Assembly (NCBI GenBank): GCA_944322755.1
Contig: CALUPY010000007.1
Span: 1-64,000 of the forward strand
Direction of reading: 5' to 3'
DNA: 64,000 nucleotides
Source of the DNA: Candidatus Gastranaerophilales bacterium
GTDB lineage: Bacteria; Cyanobacteriota; Vampirovibrionia; Gastranaerophilales; Gastranaerophilaceae
Part shown: piece after piece, positions 33,327 through 42,064 of the stretch
Layout: each line of letters begins with the position of its first letter
Position numbering within the stretch: position 1 is the stretch's first letter
The notes under the pieces: generated by a model
What the model was told of the DNA's origin: nothing
Databases searched by the model: none
The model's input: only the letters and a program-made list of their open reading frames with translations
Translations under genes and position numbers: made by a program

Positions 33327-33671
33327 TTATTTGCCTACGTTTATAACAGTTCTCATTTCCGTAATCATGCTGGTCATTCTTCTTGTTGCCATAGCGTACA
33401 TAATGTTCATTTTTTGCATTTCTGTAAGTTCATATACAGGGTCAACGCCGACACCCTGTTCTTCCACAAGCCCGGAGGGGCCAAGTTTTATAGACAACTC
33501 TGTCTCAAGCGGACTGTTCATTGTGCCGAGATACTGGTCAAAACTTATGTCTTTTCTTACGTATCCCGGGGTATCGATGTTTGCGAGGTTTGTGCTCAGC
33601 GCGCGCTGCTTCTGAGTCACAAGATCCATCATCAAATTCACTTTTACCATCGGGTCTTTGGGTGTGTACAT
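33327..33671 (-). CDS. flgB: flagellar proximal rod protein FlgB
   Basis: A 114-residue FlgB. Family features are QKQRALSTNLANIDTPGYVR near the N-terminus and a C-terminal helix KMNIMYAMATRRMTSMITEM. Order and spacing with flgC are standard. Confidence 0.94.
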   Translation of the reverse strand: MYTPKDPMVKVNLMMDLVTQKQRALSTNLANIDTPGYVRKDISFDQYLGTMNSPLETELSIKLGPSGLVEEQGVGVDPVYELTEMQKMNIMYAMATRRMTSMITEMRTVINVGK

Positions 33672-33689
33672 TGCGTTAGTTATCCTTTA

Positions 33690-34406
33690 CTATTGAGTCA
33701 GATTTATTGATTTTTGATACATATCATCAACTACTTTGATTAGCCTTGTGCTTGCAATCATTGAAGCATTGAGTCTCATTACCTCGTTGACATTGTCTAT
33801 AAATCTGGTGTTAGAGCGTTCAAGATATCCTTGAGATATATAAGTGTGGTCTTTGATGAGCTTTGGTTCTCCTGAATCTGCTGTTGCAATGACTTTATTG
33901 TATTCTGCCTGCTGGAGTCCTTCGGGATTGTCAAACTGAACAACAGGAATTCTTCCCAACACCTGTTCGTTTGTTTTGCCTGCAACAAAATGTACAACGG
34001 TTCCGTCTGATTTTATTCGTATATTCGTAAAGTCAGTAGGAAGTTTTATGCCGTCGCCGACCATATAACCGTCGTTCGTCATAAGGTAGCCTTCGCTGTT
34101 AACCTTGAATGAACCGTCTCTCGTATATTTTACGTCACCATTTTCAGAGGTTACGGGAATAAATCCGGGCCCTGTTAATGCAACATCCAGTGTTCTTTCC
34201 GTCCTCATAACAGGTCCCTGCTGGTAATCATATCTGACTCTGCCGTCAAGATAGCCTGATTCGTCCATAATTTGTTCAAAACGGACAGACTTATAGGCGT
34301 TTGTGTTGAGGTTGCCGATATTGTTTGATATGTATCCGAGGCGTTCAAACTGAACGTTTGTATTTACTATGCCCCTTCTTATTAAACCTTGTAAGTTATA
34401 ACCCAT
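33690..34406 (-). CDS. flgG: flagellar distal rod protein FlgG-like
   Basis: A 238-residue FlgG/FlgF-family rod protein. Residues 15-45 hold the rod motif (YISNNIGNLNTNAYKSVRFE), the centre has TRDGSFKVNSEGYLMTNDGY, and the C-terminus ends with NVNEVMRLNASMIASTRLIK. It is somewhat shorter than the usual 260 residues. A close paralogue precedes it, and which of the two is the true distal-rod FlgG is not settled by sequence alone. Confidence 0.88.
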   Translation of the reverse strand: MGYNLQGLIRRGIVNTNVQFERLGYISNNIGNLNTNAYKSVRFEQIMDESGYLDGRVRYDYQQGPVMRTERTLDVALTGPGFIPVTSENGDVKYTRDGSFKVNSEGYLMTNDGYMVGDGIKLPTDFTNIRIKSDGTVVHFVAGKTNEQVLGRIPVVQFDNPEGLQQAEYNKVIATADSGEPKLIKDHTYISQGYLERSNTRFIDNVNEVMRLNASMIASTRLIKVVDDMYQKSINLTQ

Positions 34407-34417
34407 ATTTTACCTTC

Positions 34418-35113
34418 CTATCCGTTGCCTAATTGCTGGATTGCTCTTGAGAGATTACTGTTTTGGAGGACAAAAAGCTGTCTGTTGGCTTCAAAATTCC
34501 TTCTTATCGGAATCATCTGCAAAACTTCTTCCGACTGTGACACGTTTGAAAACTCATTGTAGCCCTGTTTTATATTCGGCTCCAACACTGCAACACCGTC
34601 AGTCGTTACAGTCGAGATAGTCGCTACATATTCAAGTTTTCCGGTACGCTTGTTCAAAACACGAATATCTCCGTTGTGATTAACTTTTACATCGGAAAGC
34701 TTTTCAGGCGTAAACGGCAATTTTATCGGTGTGCCGTCATTTGCAAGCACGTTAGCGTTTTCGAGGGTTAAAAGGTTTCCTTCGCCATCGAGTTTGAATC
34801 GTCCGTCACGTGTGAGCTTAATACCGTCCGGGCTTTTGTACTGGAAATAGCCTTTTGCTGCAATTGCTAAATCAAGCGGATTCTTTGTAACTGCGATCCT
34901 TCCGATTCTATCGTCTATTGCCGTTGACAGGCCATGAACGCCTATATATTCGGAAAACGAAGACACAACAGGGTCTTTTCGCTGGTATCCGACTTTGTCA
35001 AAACCGGTCATGTTTTCGTTTAAAATTCCGAAAAGCTCTGTCTGTAAATGCATTGCACGGATATTTACAGTCATTCCGTTTTCAAAAAAGTTTATTCCGC
35101 CGTTTAGTCTCAT
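34418..35113 (-). CDS. flgF: flagellar rod protein, FlgF/FlgG family
   Basis: A 231-residue rod protein; ATG 35113 follows AGAGG, giving MRLNGGINFFENG. Features are LFGILNENMTGFDKVGYQRK near the N-terminus, TRDGRFKLDGEGNLLT in the middle and NRQLFVLQNSNLSRAIQQLG at the end. It heads the rod operon, where FlgF is expected, hence the symbol, but FlgF and FlgG are easily confused. The N-terminal helix lacks the usual 'GM' and Asn pattern, so some divergence is present. Confidence 0.8.
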   Translation of the reverse strand: MRLNGGINFFENGMTVNIRAMHLQTELFGILNENMTGFDKVGYQRKDPVVSSFSEYIGVHGLSTAIDDRIGRIAVTKNPLDLAIAAKGYFQYKSPDGIKLTRDGRFKLDGEGNLLTLENANVLANDGTPIKLPFTPEKLSDVKVNHNGDIRVLNKRTGKLEYVATISTVTTDGVAVLEPNIKQGYNEFSNVSQSEEVLQMIPIRRNFEANRQLFVLQNSNLSRAIQQLGNG

Positions 35114-35313
35114 TTTTTGCCTCTTATACTGCACAGTTATACATTAATGATATCGGCGCAAAAGTCAAAACAATTAGTTTTTTATCCAAAAATCATACAT
35201 TCGGTGTAAAAACCGGCTTTTTTATTAAAGGGAAAAATTTTTTATTCTTTTTTATAAACACTGTAGAAATTTCATATAAAATATGTCAAAATATAAGAAG
35301 AAAAGAGGTCTAG

Positions 35314-36411
35314 ATGGATAGTCAAAATACTAATTTGAATGAATCAACATCAGAAGTTAAAGAAAAAGCGCAATCAATAATGCAAAAGGAGATTTTTGAA
35401 CAGCCGGCGGTGGTCAAAAATCTAATTGAACGGTGTATAAACTCTAATGACTCGGTAATGCTTAATTTGCCGCTGAATATAAATAACATAGTAATTTCAG
35501 CCAGCGGCTCTTCATACAACTGTGCCGCTATTTCTGCGCCATTGTTCAGAGAATTGTTGTGCATTCCCTGTGAATACGAGTATTCAAGCGAATTTATTTT
35601 GCAAAAAAATTATTTTGTGACACCTGAAACTCTTTTTATTTTCATATCCCAGTCAGGAGAGACTTCAGATACACTACAGGCCATAAAAAAAATTAAAGAA
35701 CTGGGCGGAAAAACTTTATGCATCACAAATGCAGAGAATTCGACGTTATGGAATCTGAGCGACTATCGTATTTTATCTGATGCAGGTGAAGAAAAAAGCA
35801 TAGCTTCAACAAAAGCGCTTTGTGCGCAGTTATTCTGCATGATGCTAATTATTTTGAAAATCAAATTTTCCAGAGCGCAAAACATAGAAAACGAAATTCA
35901 TGCCCTGAAAAGGCTACCGTTATATCTTGAGCGGATTATCGGAGATTTTGACAGATTCAAAATTGCAGCAGAGATGATTTCAAAATACAGAGATATTGTT
36001 ATTCTGGGAAACAAAACTTACTATCCTGTTGCAAAAGAAGGTGCTTTAAAAATCAAGGAGACTTCCTATTTGAACGTGACAGCATATCCCTTCGGGGAAT
36101 TTATGCATGGACATGTCGCCGTATTGAACGAAAAGGCAATTGTGATAGCAATTATTGATGAAGAAAATGAAGAATCAGCCAAAAGGAATCTCCAAAAAAT
36201 CCGTGCTGACTACAATCCCCAGATTATCTGCATAAGCACGGTAAAAGATATTGAGTGCGGAGATTTTAATATATACATAAAAACAAGCAAAAAAATAAAA
36301 GCTATTTTTGGCGCACTTATTACATTGCAGCTGATTGCGTGCGAAATTGCAAGAATTTTAAAAAGAAATCCGGATAAGCCAAAAGGGCTGAAAAAAGTCG
36401 TTAAAGACTAA
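35314..36411 (+). CDS. GlmS-like double SIS-domain sugar isomerase/deaminase without glutaminase domain
   Basis: A 365-residue protein equivalent to the isomerase half of glucosamine-6-phosphate synthase. First SIS domain: SASGSSYNCAA and ISQSGETSDTL; then AGEEKSIASTK; second SIS domain around GALKIKETSYLNVTAYPFGE. The opening QKEIFEQP and closing NPDKPKGLKKVVKD also match GlmS. The N-terminal glutamine-hydrolysing domain is absent, so ammonia must come from elsewhere or the enzyme works as an isomerase or deaminase. In flagellar-sugar clusters such proteins supply amino sugars. It is divergent from the rod operon and may feed the glycan cluster downstream. Confidence 0.82.
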   Translation: MDSQNTNLNESTSEVKEKAQSIMQKEIFEQPAVVKNLIERCINSNDSVMLNLPLNINNIVISASGSSYNCAAISAPLFRELLCIPCEYEYSSEFILQKNYFVTPETLFIFISQSGETSDTLQAIKKIKELGGKTLCITNAENSTLWNLSDYRILSDAGEEKSIASTKALCAQLFCMMLIILKIKFSRAQNIENEIHALKRLPLYLERIIGDFDRFKIAAEMISKYRDIVILGNKTYYPVAKEGALKIKETSYLNVTAYPFGEFMHGHVAVLNEKAIVIAIIDEENEESAKRNLQKIRADYNPQIICISTVKDIECGDFNIYIKTSKKIKAIFGALITLQLIACEIARILKRNPDKPKGLKKVVKD

Positions 36412-36838
36412 AGTAACAAATCTTTGTTTTACCTTCAGTGATTCTATCAGCATCGAGCTGAATATAGTTACACGAAAAAAGTTTTCTGTTAAACTCAAAC
36501 ACCGATTTTTCTTCTGTCACAGCTTTTCAGAGCATATTTACAAAAAAAGAATAAATAGTGATTATTCAAACAAGAAGAGTTTAAAGTTGTTTATTTTAAA
36601 CAGAAAGACAATGTTCTTTTCAGAATAAAATAATTACCAAAAAAACCTCAAAACATATTTTTTTAACGAAAACACAAAAAATGTAGTATTATATATATCG
36701 GGTAGAAATGTCTGAGAAAAATTCGTGATAAGCAACAAAAATACACGACGAATTTTTTGAATAACCATTGAACCTTTAAAAAGAAGAGCAGGTGCAGCCC
36801 GAAACTACGGCACCGGATTAGACAGAAAGGAACTGATT
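36412..36838. other. AT-rich gap with element B, related to the GC-rich element at 28 kb
   Basis: From 36711 the gap shares blocks with 27895-28281 in the same orientation. AAAAATTCGT (36717-36726) pairs with ACGAATTTTT (36748-36757). Downstream lie GAGCAGGTGCAG and ACTACGGCACCGG, the latter able to form short stems, ending at AGAAAGGA, the ribosome site of the dehydrogenase gene. The first 290 bases show no gene. Confidence 0.45.
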
Positions 36839-38053
36839 ATGTGGGAAAAAGATGTAAACATTAACCAAATTCAGGAAATTAGAGTTAAAACAAATGTATT
36901 CTTCGGAGTCGGCGCTATATCTAAAATTGCAGATATTGCAGCTGATTTAAAGAAAAAAGGAATAGATAAAGTTATCATAATAAGTGGAAAAAATGCATAT
37001 AAAGTCACAGGAGCCTGGGATTATGTCGAAAAAGCATTGAACAATAACGGCATCGGATACATTAACTATGCAAAAGTTACACCAAACCCGACGACAGCAG
37101 CTATTGATGAAGCAACAGCTATGGCTAAAGAATTCGGCGCAAAGGCTGTTATTGCAATCGGCGGCGGTTCTCCGATTGATACAGGAAAAAGTGTAGCAAT
37201 ACTTCTTGAATATCCGGATAAAACAGCTGCAGAGCTCTATGAATGGAAATTCCCGGCAGAAAAAGCTGCCCCCATTGTAGCCATAAACCTTACTCACGGA
37301 ACAGGTACAGAGGTCAACAGATTTGCGGTTGCAACCCTTCTTGAAAAGAACTTCAAACCGGCAATAGCATATGACTGCATCTATCCGTCATATTCAATCG
37401 ACGACCCGCAGCTTATGACTAAATTGTCAAAAAATCAGACAATGTATACGGCAATAGACGCAGTAAACCACGTAATAGAAGGCGCAACCTCAAAAGTTGC
37501 TTCGCCTTATGCAGTGACGCTCGCAAGAGAAACGATTAATCTCGTTGCCAAATATCTGCCAAAAGCACTCGAAAATCTTGAAGATGCAGAACCGAGATAC
37601 TATTTACTTTATGCTTCACTGCTCGGCGGGGTAGGTTTTGACAACGGAATGCTTCATTATACACACGCTCTTGAACATCCGCTGAGCGCGGTAAAACCTG
37701 AGCTTTCACACGGGCTGGGTCTTGCAATGCTTCTGCCTGCAGTTATCAAAGCTATTTATGCAGACAGAGCAGCAACTCTTGCTTACATTCTTGAGCCGAT
37801 TGCACCCGGATTAAACGGCACACCGGATGAAGCAGAAAAAGCAGCAAAACTCGTCGAAAAATGGTTGTTCAATGTCGGTGTAACACAAAAACTTTCAGAT
37901 GACGGATTTAGTGAAGGCGATGTTGACAAGCTGGTCAACCTCTGCTTTACGACACCTTCTCTTGATTTGCTTTTGAGTCTTGCACCAAATGAAGCAACAA
38001 AAGAAGTTGTGAAAAAGATTTATGAGGAATCAATGACTCCGTTATGTAAATAG
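36839..38053 (+). CDS. iron-containing alcohol dehydrogenase
   Basis: A 404-residue group III (Fe-dependent) alcohol dehydrogenase. The nucleotide-binding block GGGSPIDTGKS is at residues 108-118. Metal ligands are expected at Asp207 and His211 (AIDAVNHVIEG), His276 (YTHALEH) and His291 (ELSHGLG). The family reduces aldehydes or oxidises alcohols with NAD(P). It is preceded by element B and followed by its own terminator, so it is likely a separate unit controlled through its leader. It might handle fermentative ethanol or butanol, or the aldehydes made by the neighbouring LuxC pathway; the latter is speculation. Confidence 0.9.
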   Translation: MWEKDVNINQIQEIRVKTNVFFGVGAISKIADIAADLKKKGIDKVIIISGKNAYKVTGAWDYVEKALNNNGIGYINYAKVTPNPTTAAIDEATAMAKEFGAKAVIAIGGGSPIDTGKSVAILLEYPDKTAAELYEWKFPAEKAAPIVAINLTHGTGTEVNRFAVATLLEKNFKPAIAYDCIYPSYSIDDPQLMTKLSKNQTMYTAIDAVNHVIEGATSKVASPYAVTLARETINLVAKYLPKALENLEDAEPRYYLLYASLLGGVGFDNGMLHYTHALEHPLSAVKPELSHGLGLAMLLPAVIKAIYADRAATLAYILEPIAPGLNGTPDEAEKAAKLVEKWLFNVGVTQKLSDDGFSEGDVDKLVNLCFTTPSLDLLLSLAPNEATKEVVKKIYEESMTPLCK

Positions 38054-38078
38054 CTGTAATAGAATTTTCAAAAAAATG

Positions 38079-38114
38079 AAAGACAGGCGTAAAAATTTTA
38101 CACCTGTCTTTTTT
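38079..38114 (+). terminator. Rho-independent terminator after the alcohol dehydrogenase gene
   Basis: AAAGACAGG pairs with CCTGTCTTT, with a further TAAAA/TTTTA stem inside, and is followed by T6. It lies 26 bases past the stop codon and isolates the gene from the operon beginning at 38269. Confidence 0.9.
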
Positions 38115-38268
38115 GTTAATATTAAAAACCCGCTAATCACAAGTCTTTTCAGAAATTCTGAATTTAAAAATTTTTTCAAAAATATAGACAATCGGGTAAT
38201 GGATAACCAAAGATTCAGCAGATTAAAATATAAATTGTTTAACTAAATAAGAAGAATAAGGGGAAGTA

Positions 38269-40440
38269 ATGGGAGAAAAATTGCTGGAAAAAGTGTTTTC
38301 GATAAAGAACGACAAAGACGGAAGACACAAAGTTGTAAGGGTTTTAGGTGCGAAGGTAAAACTCCAATATGATCACCAAAAAAGAGAAACACAAAAAGCA
38401 ATATTAGTACAGGATTCATACAACCTTAACTGTTATAATGCTGCAGACAAAATAGTTGTCTTCATTGAAATTGAACCTTATAGAATGTGTGGTGGTCAGA
38501 TGTCACTTTTTTCACTATGTAAATTTTCAAAAGAAATATTAGAGCCTTCTGTTCCTGTTTTAATTACAACTATGCCCGGCAAATATACTTATGCACATAA
38601 CAATAATTTCGAAAACAATTTAAATATTATGAGATGGGAACAAATTGCAAAAATAATTAAAAACAAGAAAGAAGTCATTTTACATATTCCTGAGGTTTGT
38701 ATAAAAAATCCAGAAACTGGAGAATTACTTTTTGATAGACTGACTGAACATGATTATGAAGTATTAAAGTCGATTGAAAAGTTGCAAATTAATATATTAA
38801 ATCAAAACATTGAGTTAATACCCGACAATGATATTTTAGATTCATTAAAAAAAATAACAGAAAACATAACCCAAACAGTAGCTCACGATAAGACCTGCAA
38901 TCAGTCATTAGCAAATAAATATAACATGCCGGTACATCTATTTTCAGGGTTTTATGAACTGCCCGATGTAAAAAAATATTCTTTATCAGAAAAAGAGAAT
39001 CTCATTTTATTTTCTCCTGATTTACCCACAAACGGACTTAAATACAAAGAAGAATTTATAAAAAAAATTATTAAATCATTTCCTAACTATAGAATAGAAA
39101 GAATCTTTGGATATAGTTTTGAAGATTATTGTGCATTAACGGCTCGCGCAAAATTTGTTATCTCTTTCGGAGAAGGTTTTGATGGCTATTTTAATAATTC
39201 ACCATTGCTTGGTACTATGGGTTTAGCTGTGTTCAACAGAAAATTTTTCCCTGATGATGGATGGTTACAGAATCCAAATGTTTATGATTCTTTTGAACAA
39301 ATGTCTGAAAAAATTGTTGCCGATATGAAGTATTATCTCGAAAATCCGGCAGAATATTATAGTGTTATTAAAAATCACCGAAGCAAGGTTTATTCTCTTT
39401 ATTCAAAAGAGAAAACAAAGAAAAAACTTAATGATTTTTATAATAAAAATTATGATTTTTTGCCATTTTTTGGCGAAGAGAAGCAGGATAATTTTGTAAA
39501 TTTAAATACAGGCATAATTGATTATTTGCCGAACAGTTTTAAGAACTATTTGTTAGAAAATAATATGCCAGAAAAAATAAATAAACTTAAAAGGAATCTC
39601 GACAAAAATTCACTTAAGGTCATTGATAGCTCTTTAAAAAAGATTCTCAATGTACCTGACTCACGATATTCAACGTTATATTTTGTCAAGAAAGAAGAAT
39701 TTGAGGCAGAATTTAAAGATAAAAATTCTATTTATGACAAAATTATGACCAATGATATGTATAATTTTTTTGCGGAGAATTATAAACTCTCAAAAATGGA
39801 TTATGATCTAGAAGTTCTCGTTTTTCATCATAGTCTAAAAGATACAACAGATAAGCTAAAAGAATATATAAAAAACAAGGACTATATTGATGCAGGTGCT
39901 TATATAGGAGATAGTGCTCTTGTTCTATTTCCATATCAACCACGAAAAATATATTCTTTTGAGATTTCCCCATATAATCTTGCAAAATATCAAAAGACTA
40001 TGGAATTAAATAATATAGAAACTGACAAATATGAATTGATTAATATGGGTTTGTCAGACAAAAATGATGTTATAAAAATTAAGGATTCAAAAGATGCAGG
40101 TGTTTCAGAATATTGTAGCTCAAATGATTGTATTGCTGTAAAGTTTATCCCCCTAGATAAATTTGTCTTTTTACATAGTTTAGAAGTAGGGTTTATTAAA
40201 GCTGATATAGAAGGCTCTGCTTTAAAAGCTTTAATGGGCATGACTAAAACAATTAAAACATTTCGTCCTGTACTGTCTTTGTCAATTTATCATTCACCAG
40301 AAGAATTTTTTGAAACAAAACCATATCTTGAAGAAATTGTAAGTGATCTAAATTATGAAATCGAAATAAGAAATGAAGTATCTTTGCCTGATAATCTTTT
40401 CGGGGTTACGGTTTTTGCATATCCTGCAGAACTTAAATAA
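38269..40440 (+). CDS. glycosyltransferase-like domain fused to FkbM-type methyltransferase
   Basis: A 723-residue two-part protein. Residues about 240-385 resemble the C-terminal half of a GT-B glycosyltransferase (NLILFSPDLPTNGLKYKEEF, then RAKFVISFGEGFDGYF). The C-terminal 200 residues are an FkbM-type SAM methyltransferase: DAGAYIGDSAL at about 541 binds SAM, then YSFEISPYNL and FIKADIEGSALKAL. FkbM enzymes methylate sugar hydroxyls. It leads the operon, 13 bases before the first ACP, behind AGGGGAAG. Fusion of a transferase with a methyltransferase fits a role in decorating a surface glycan. The first 230 residues are unassigned. Confidence 0.78.
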   Translation: MGEKLLEKVFSIKNDKDGRHKVVRVLGAKVKLQYDHQKRETQKAILVQDSYNLNCYNAADKIVVFIEIEPYRMCGGQMSLFSLCKFSKEILEPSVPVLITTMPGKYTYAHNNNFENNLNIMRWEQIAKIIKNKKEVILHIPEVCIKNPETGELLFDRLTEHDYEVLKSIEKLQINILNQNIELIPDNDILDSLKKITENITQTVAHDKTCNQSLANKYNMPVHLFSGFYELPDVKKYSLSEKENLILFSPDLPTNGLKYKEEFIKKIIKSFPNYRIERIFGYSFEDYCALTARAKFVISFGEGFDGYFNNSPLLGTMGLAVFNRKFFPDDGWLQNPNVYDSFEQMSEKIVADMKYYLENPAEYYSVIKNHRSKVYSLYSKEKTKKKLNDFYNKNYDFLPFFGEEKQDNFVNLNTGIIDYLPNSFKNYLLENNMPEKINKLKRNLDKNSLKVIDSSLKKILNVPDSRYSTLYFVKKEEFEAEFKDKNSIYDKIMTNDMYNFFAENYKLSKMDYDLEVLVFHHSLKDTTDKLKEYIKNKDYIDAGAYIGDSALVLFPYQPRKIYSFEISPYNLAKYQKTMELNNIETDKYELINMGLSDKNDVIKIKDSKDAGVSEYCSSNDCIAVKFIPLDKFVFLHSLEVGFIKADIEGSALKALMGMTKTIKTFRPVLSLSIYHSPEEFFETKPYLEEIVSDLNYEIEIRNEVSLPDNLFGVTVFAYPAELK

Positions 40441-40453
40441 AAAGGAAACAAAA

Positions 40454-40684
40454 ATGAACAAACAACAATTTTTAAATGACTTAGAAGACATATTACAAAG
40501 AGAAGAACCGTGTACAGAAAATGACAATCTTGATGAATATGAAGAATGGGATTCACTTTCTCAAATGTCACTTATTGCATATATGGACAGAACTTTTGGA
40601 GTCAAATTAGGTTTTGATAACTTTGAAAACGTAAAAACCGTCGCCGATTTAATAGAACTCGCCGGAGGAAAAATTGGAGATTAA
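40454..40684 (+). CDS. acyl carrier protein (first of two)
   Basis: A 76-residue ACP. The phosphopantetheine site is Ser34 in WDSLSQM; an acidic helix II follows (YMDRTFGVKLGFDNFENVKT). ATG 40454 has AAAGGAA upstream. It differs clearly from the second ACP at 45.7 kb, so the two are likely specialised for separate steps. Its end overlaps the SDR gene by 11 bases. Confidence 0.9.
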   Translation: MNKQQFLNDLEDILQREEPCTENDNLDEYEEWDSLSQMSLIAYMDRTFGVKLGFDNFENVKTVADLIELAGGKIGD

Positions 40685-41417
40685 ATTTGATAAAGAGCAG
40701 CGTTTTATTGTCACAGGTGCAAGCTCAGGTATTGGGGAAAATACAGCATTAATGCTCAACAAGCTCGGAGCAACAGTAATTGCAATTGGAAGAAATAAGG
40801 AACGTTTACAGATGCTTGTTGAACAATCGTATTCTCCAGAAAATATGTTTACAGAACAAAAGGATTTGACTGAAGATATTCCTTCTCTACCCCAGTATGT
40901 AAAATCATTAAAAGACAAATACGGCAAATTCCAGGGGCTTGTTTATGGTGCAGGTATAGGTAAGGTGGAACCATTGCAAATGATTCAGTATCCTGAAGTA
41001 ATAAAAGAGTTTGAAACGAATTATTTTGCTCCGCTTTTTATGGCTAAAGGTTTTGCGGATAGACGCATAAATAATGGTTCAGGCAGCGCATGTGTATTTG
41101 TTTCATCAATTGCTTCTTTCTGTTCTGACAAAGGACATGTTGTATATGCCGGTTCAAAAGCAGCTCTTTCAGCTTCTGTAAAATCAATGGCAAAAGAATT
41201 AGCAAAAAACGGAGTAAGAATGAACTGCGTGTCTCCTTCTGCAGTCAATACACCAATGCTTGATGAACACAGCAGAAGTGAAGAACAGATGAAAAAATAT
41301 CCTTTTGGTATTGCAGAAACTGAAGATGTAAGCAATTTGATTGTTTATTTACTATCTGATAAAGCTAAATTTATCTCTGCACAAAACTATATAATCGATT
41401 CAGGTGGAGTGTCATAA
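40674..41417 (+). CDS. short-chain dehydrogenase/reductase (FabG-like), first copy
   Basis: A 247-residue SDR. The cofactor loop is GASSGIG (15-21), with Ser near SSIAS and the catalytic Tyr158/Lys162 pair in YAGSK. It starts with TTG 40674, six bases after GGAGG and inside the end of the ACP gene. Next to an ACP and a FabH-like gene it probably reduces a 3-oxoacyl-ACP, but SDRs also reduce sugar ketones, so this is not certain. The SDR stop and the next gene's ATG share one base (TAATG). Confidence 0.88.
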   Translation: MEIKFDKEQRFIVTGASSGIGENTALMLNKLGATVIAIGRNKERLQMLVEQSYSPENMFTEQKDLTEDIPSLPQYVKSLKDKYGKFQGLVYGAGIGKVEPLQMIQYPEVIKEFETNYFAPLFMAKGFADRRINNGSGSACVFVSSIASFCSDKGHVVYAGSKAALSASVKSMAKELAKNGVRMNCVSPSAVNTPMLDEHSRSEEQMKKYPFGIAETEDVSNLIVYLLSDKAKFISAQNYIIDSGGVS

Positions 41418-42064
41418 TGAAAAAAATCTATATAGTTGGCGGCGATGGATTCGCAAGAGAATGTTATATGTATTTATCTTCTATAATTGAAGAAGATAAA
41501 GATATTGAATTTGGCGGTTTTTTAGGGCACAACGGATATGGTGAAAATACAGATTTCAAAAAGCTTCAGCATTTGTACAAAGGAGATGTTTCTGAACATA
41601 AATTTGCAGATAACGAGTATGTAATTATCGGGGCAGGCATGCCCAAAATCAGAAAAATAATATATGAAGACCTAAAAAAACGCAATATAAAATTTTATAC
41701 ACTTATTTCAAAAAATTCTAAGATAAATGAGTTTGTAGAATATGGAGAGGCTAATATTTTTATATACTACGTTCCGTCTCCTGATGTAAAAATTGGCAAC
41801 GGCAATCTCTTTAACGGATATACAATTACCGGACATGATGTTGAAATCGGCGATTTCAACTTTTTGGCACCTAGAGCGCAAATTTTAGGCGGTGCGAAGA
41901 TTGGAAGTATGAACACAATCGGTGCTAATGCAATTCTTCTTCCGCATGCAAAAATCGGTGACAACAACAAAATTGCACCGCTCAGTGCCGTTTACAAAGG
42001 CTGTAAAAATAACTGCTATATGGCAGGCAATCCGGCATTAAAAATAGGAGATAACAATGCATAG
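41417..42064 (+). CDS. NeuD/PglD-like sugar O- or N-acyltransferase
   Basis: A 215-residue protein with an N-terminal Rossmann-like part (IYIVGGDGFARECYMYL) and a left-handed beta-helix of hexapeptide repeats in the second half (IGNGNLFNGYTITGHDVEIG, then IGANAILLPHAKIG). This is the plan of NeuD and PglD acetyltransferases, which acylate UDP- or nonulosonate sugars. In an operon with ACPs the acyl donor might be an acyl-ACP instead of acetyl-CoA. It overlaps the FabH-like gene by eight bases. Confidence 0.85.
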   Translation: MKKIYIVGGDGFARECYMYLSSIIEEDKDIEFGGFLGHNGYGENTDFKKLQHLYKGDVSEHKFADNEYVIIGAGMPKIRKIIYEDLKKRNIKFYTLISKNSKINEFVEYGEANIFIYYVPSPDVKIGNGNLFNGYTITGHDVEIGDFNFLAPRAQILGGAKIGSMNTIGANAILLPHAKIGDNNKIAPLSAVYKGCKNNCYMAGNPALKIGDNNA

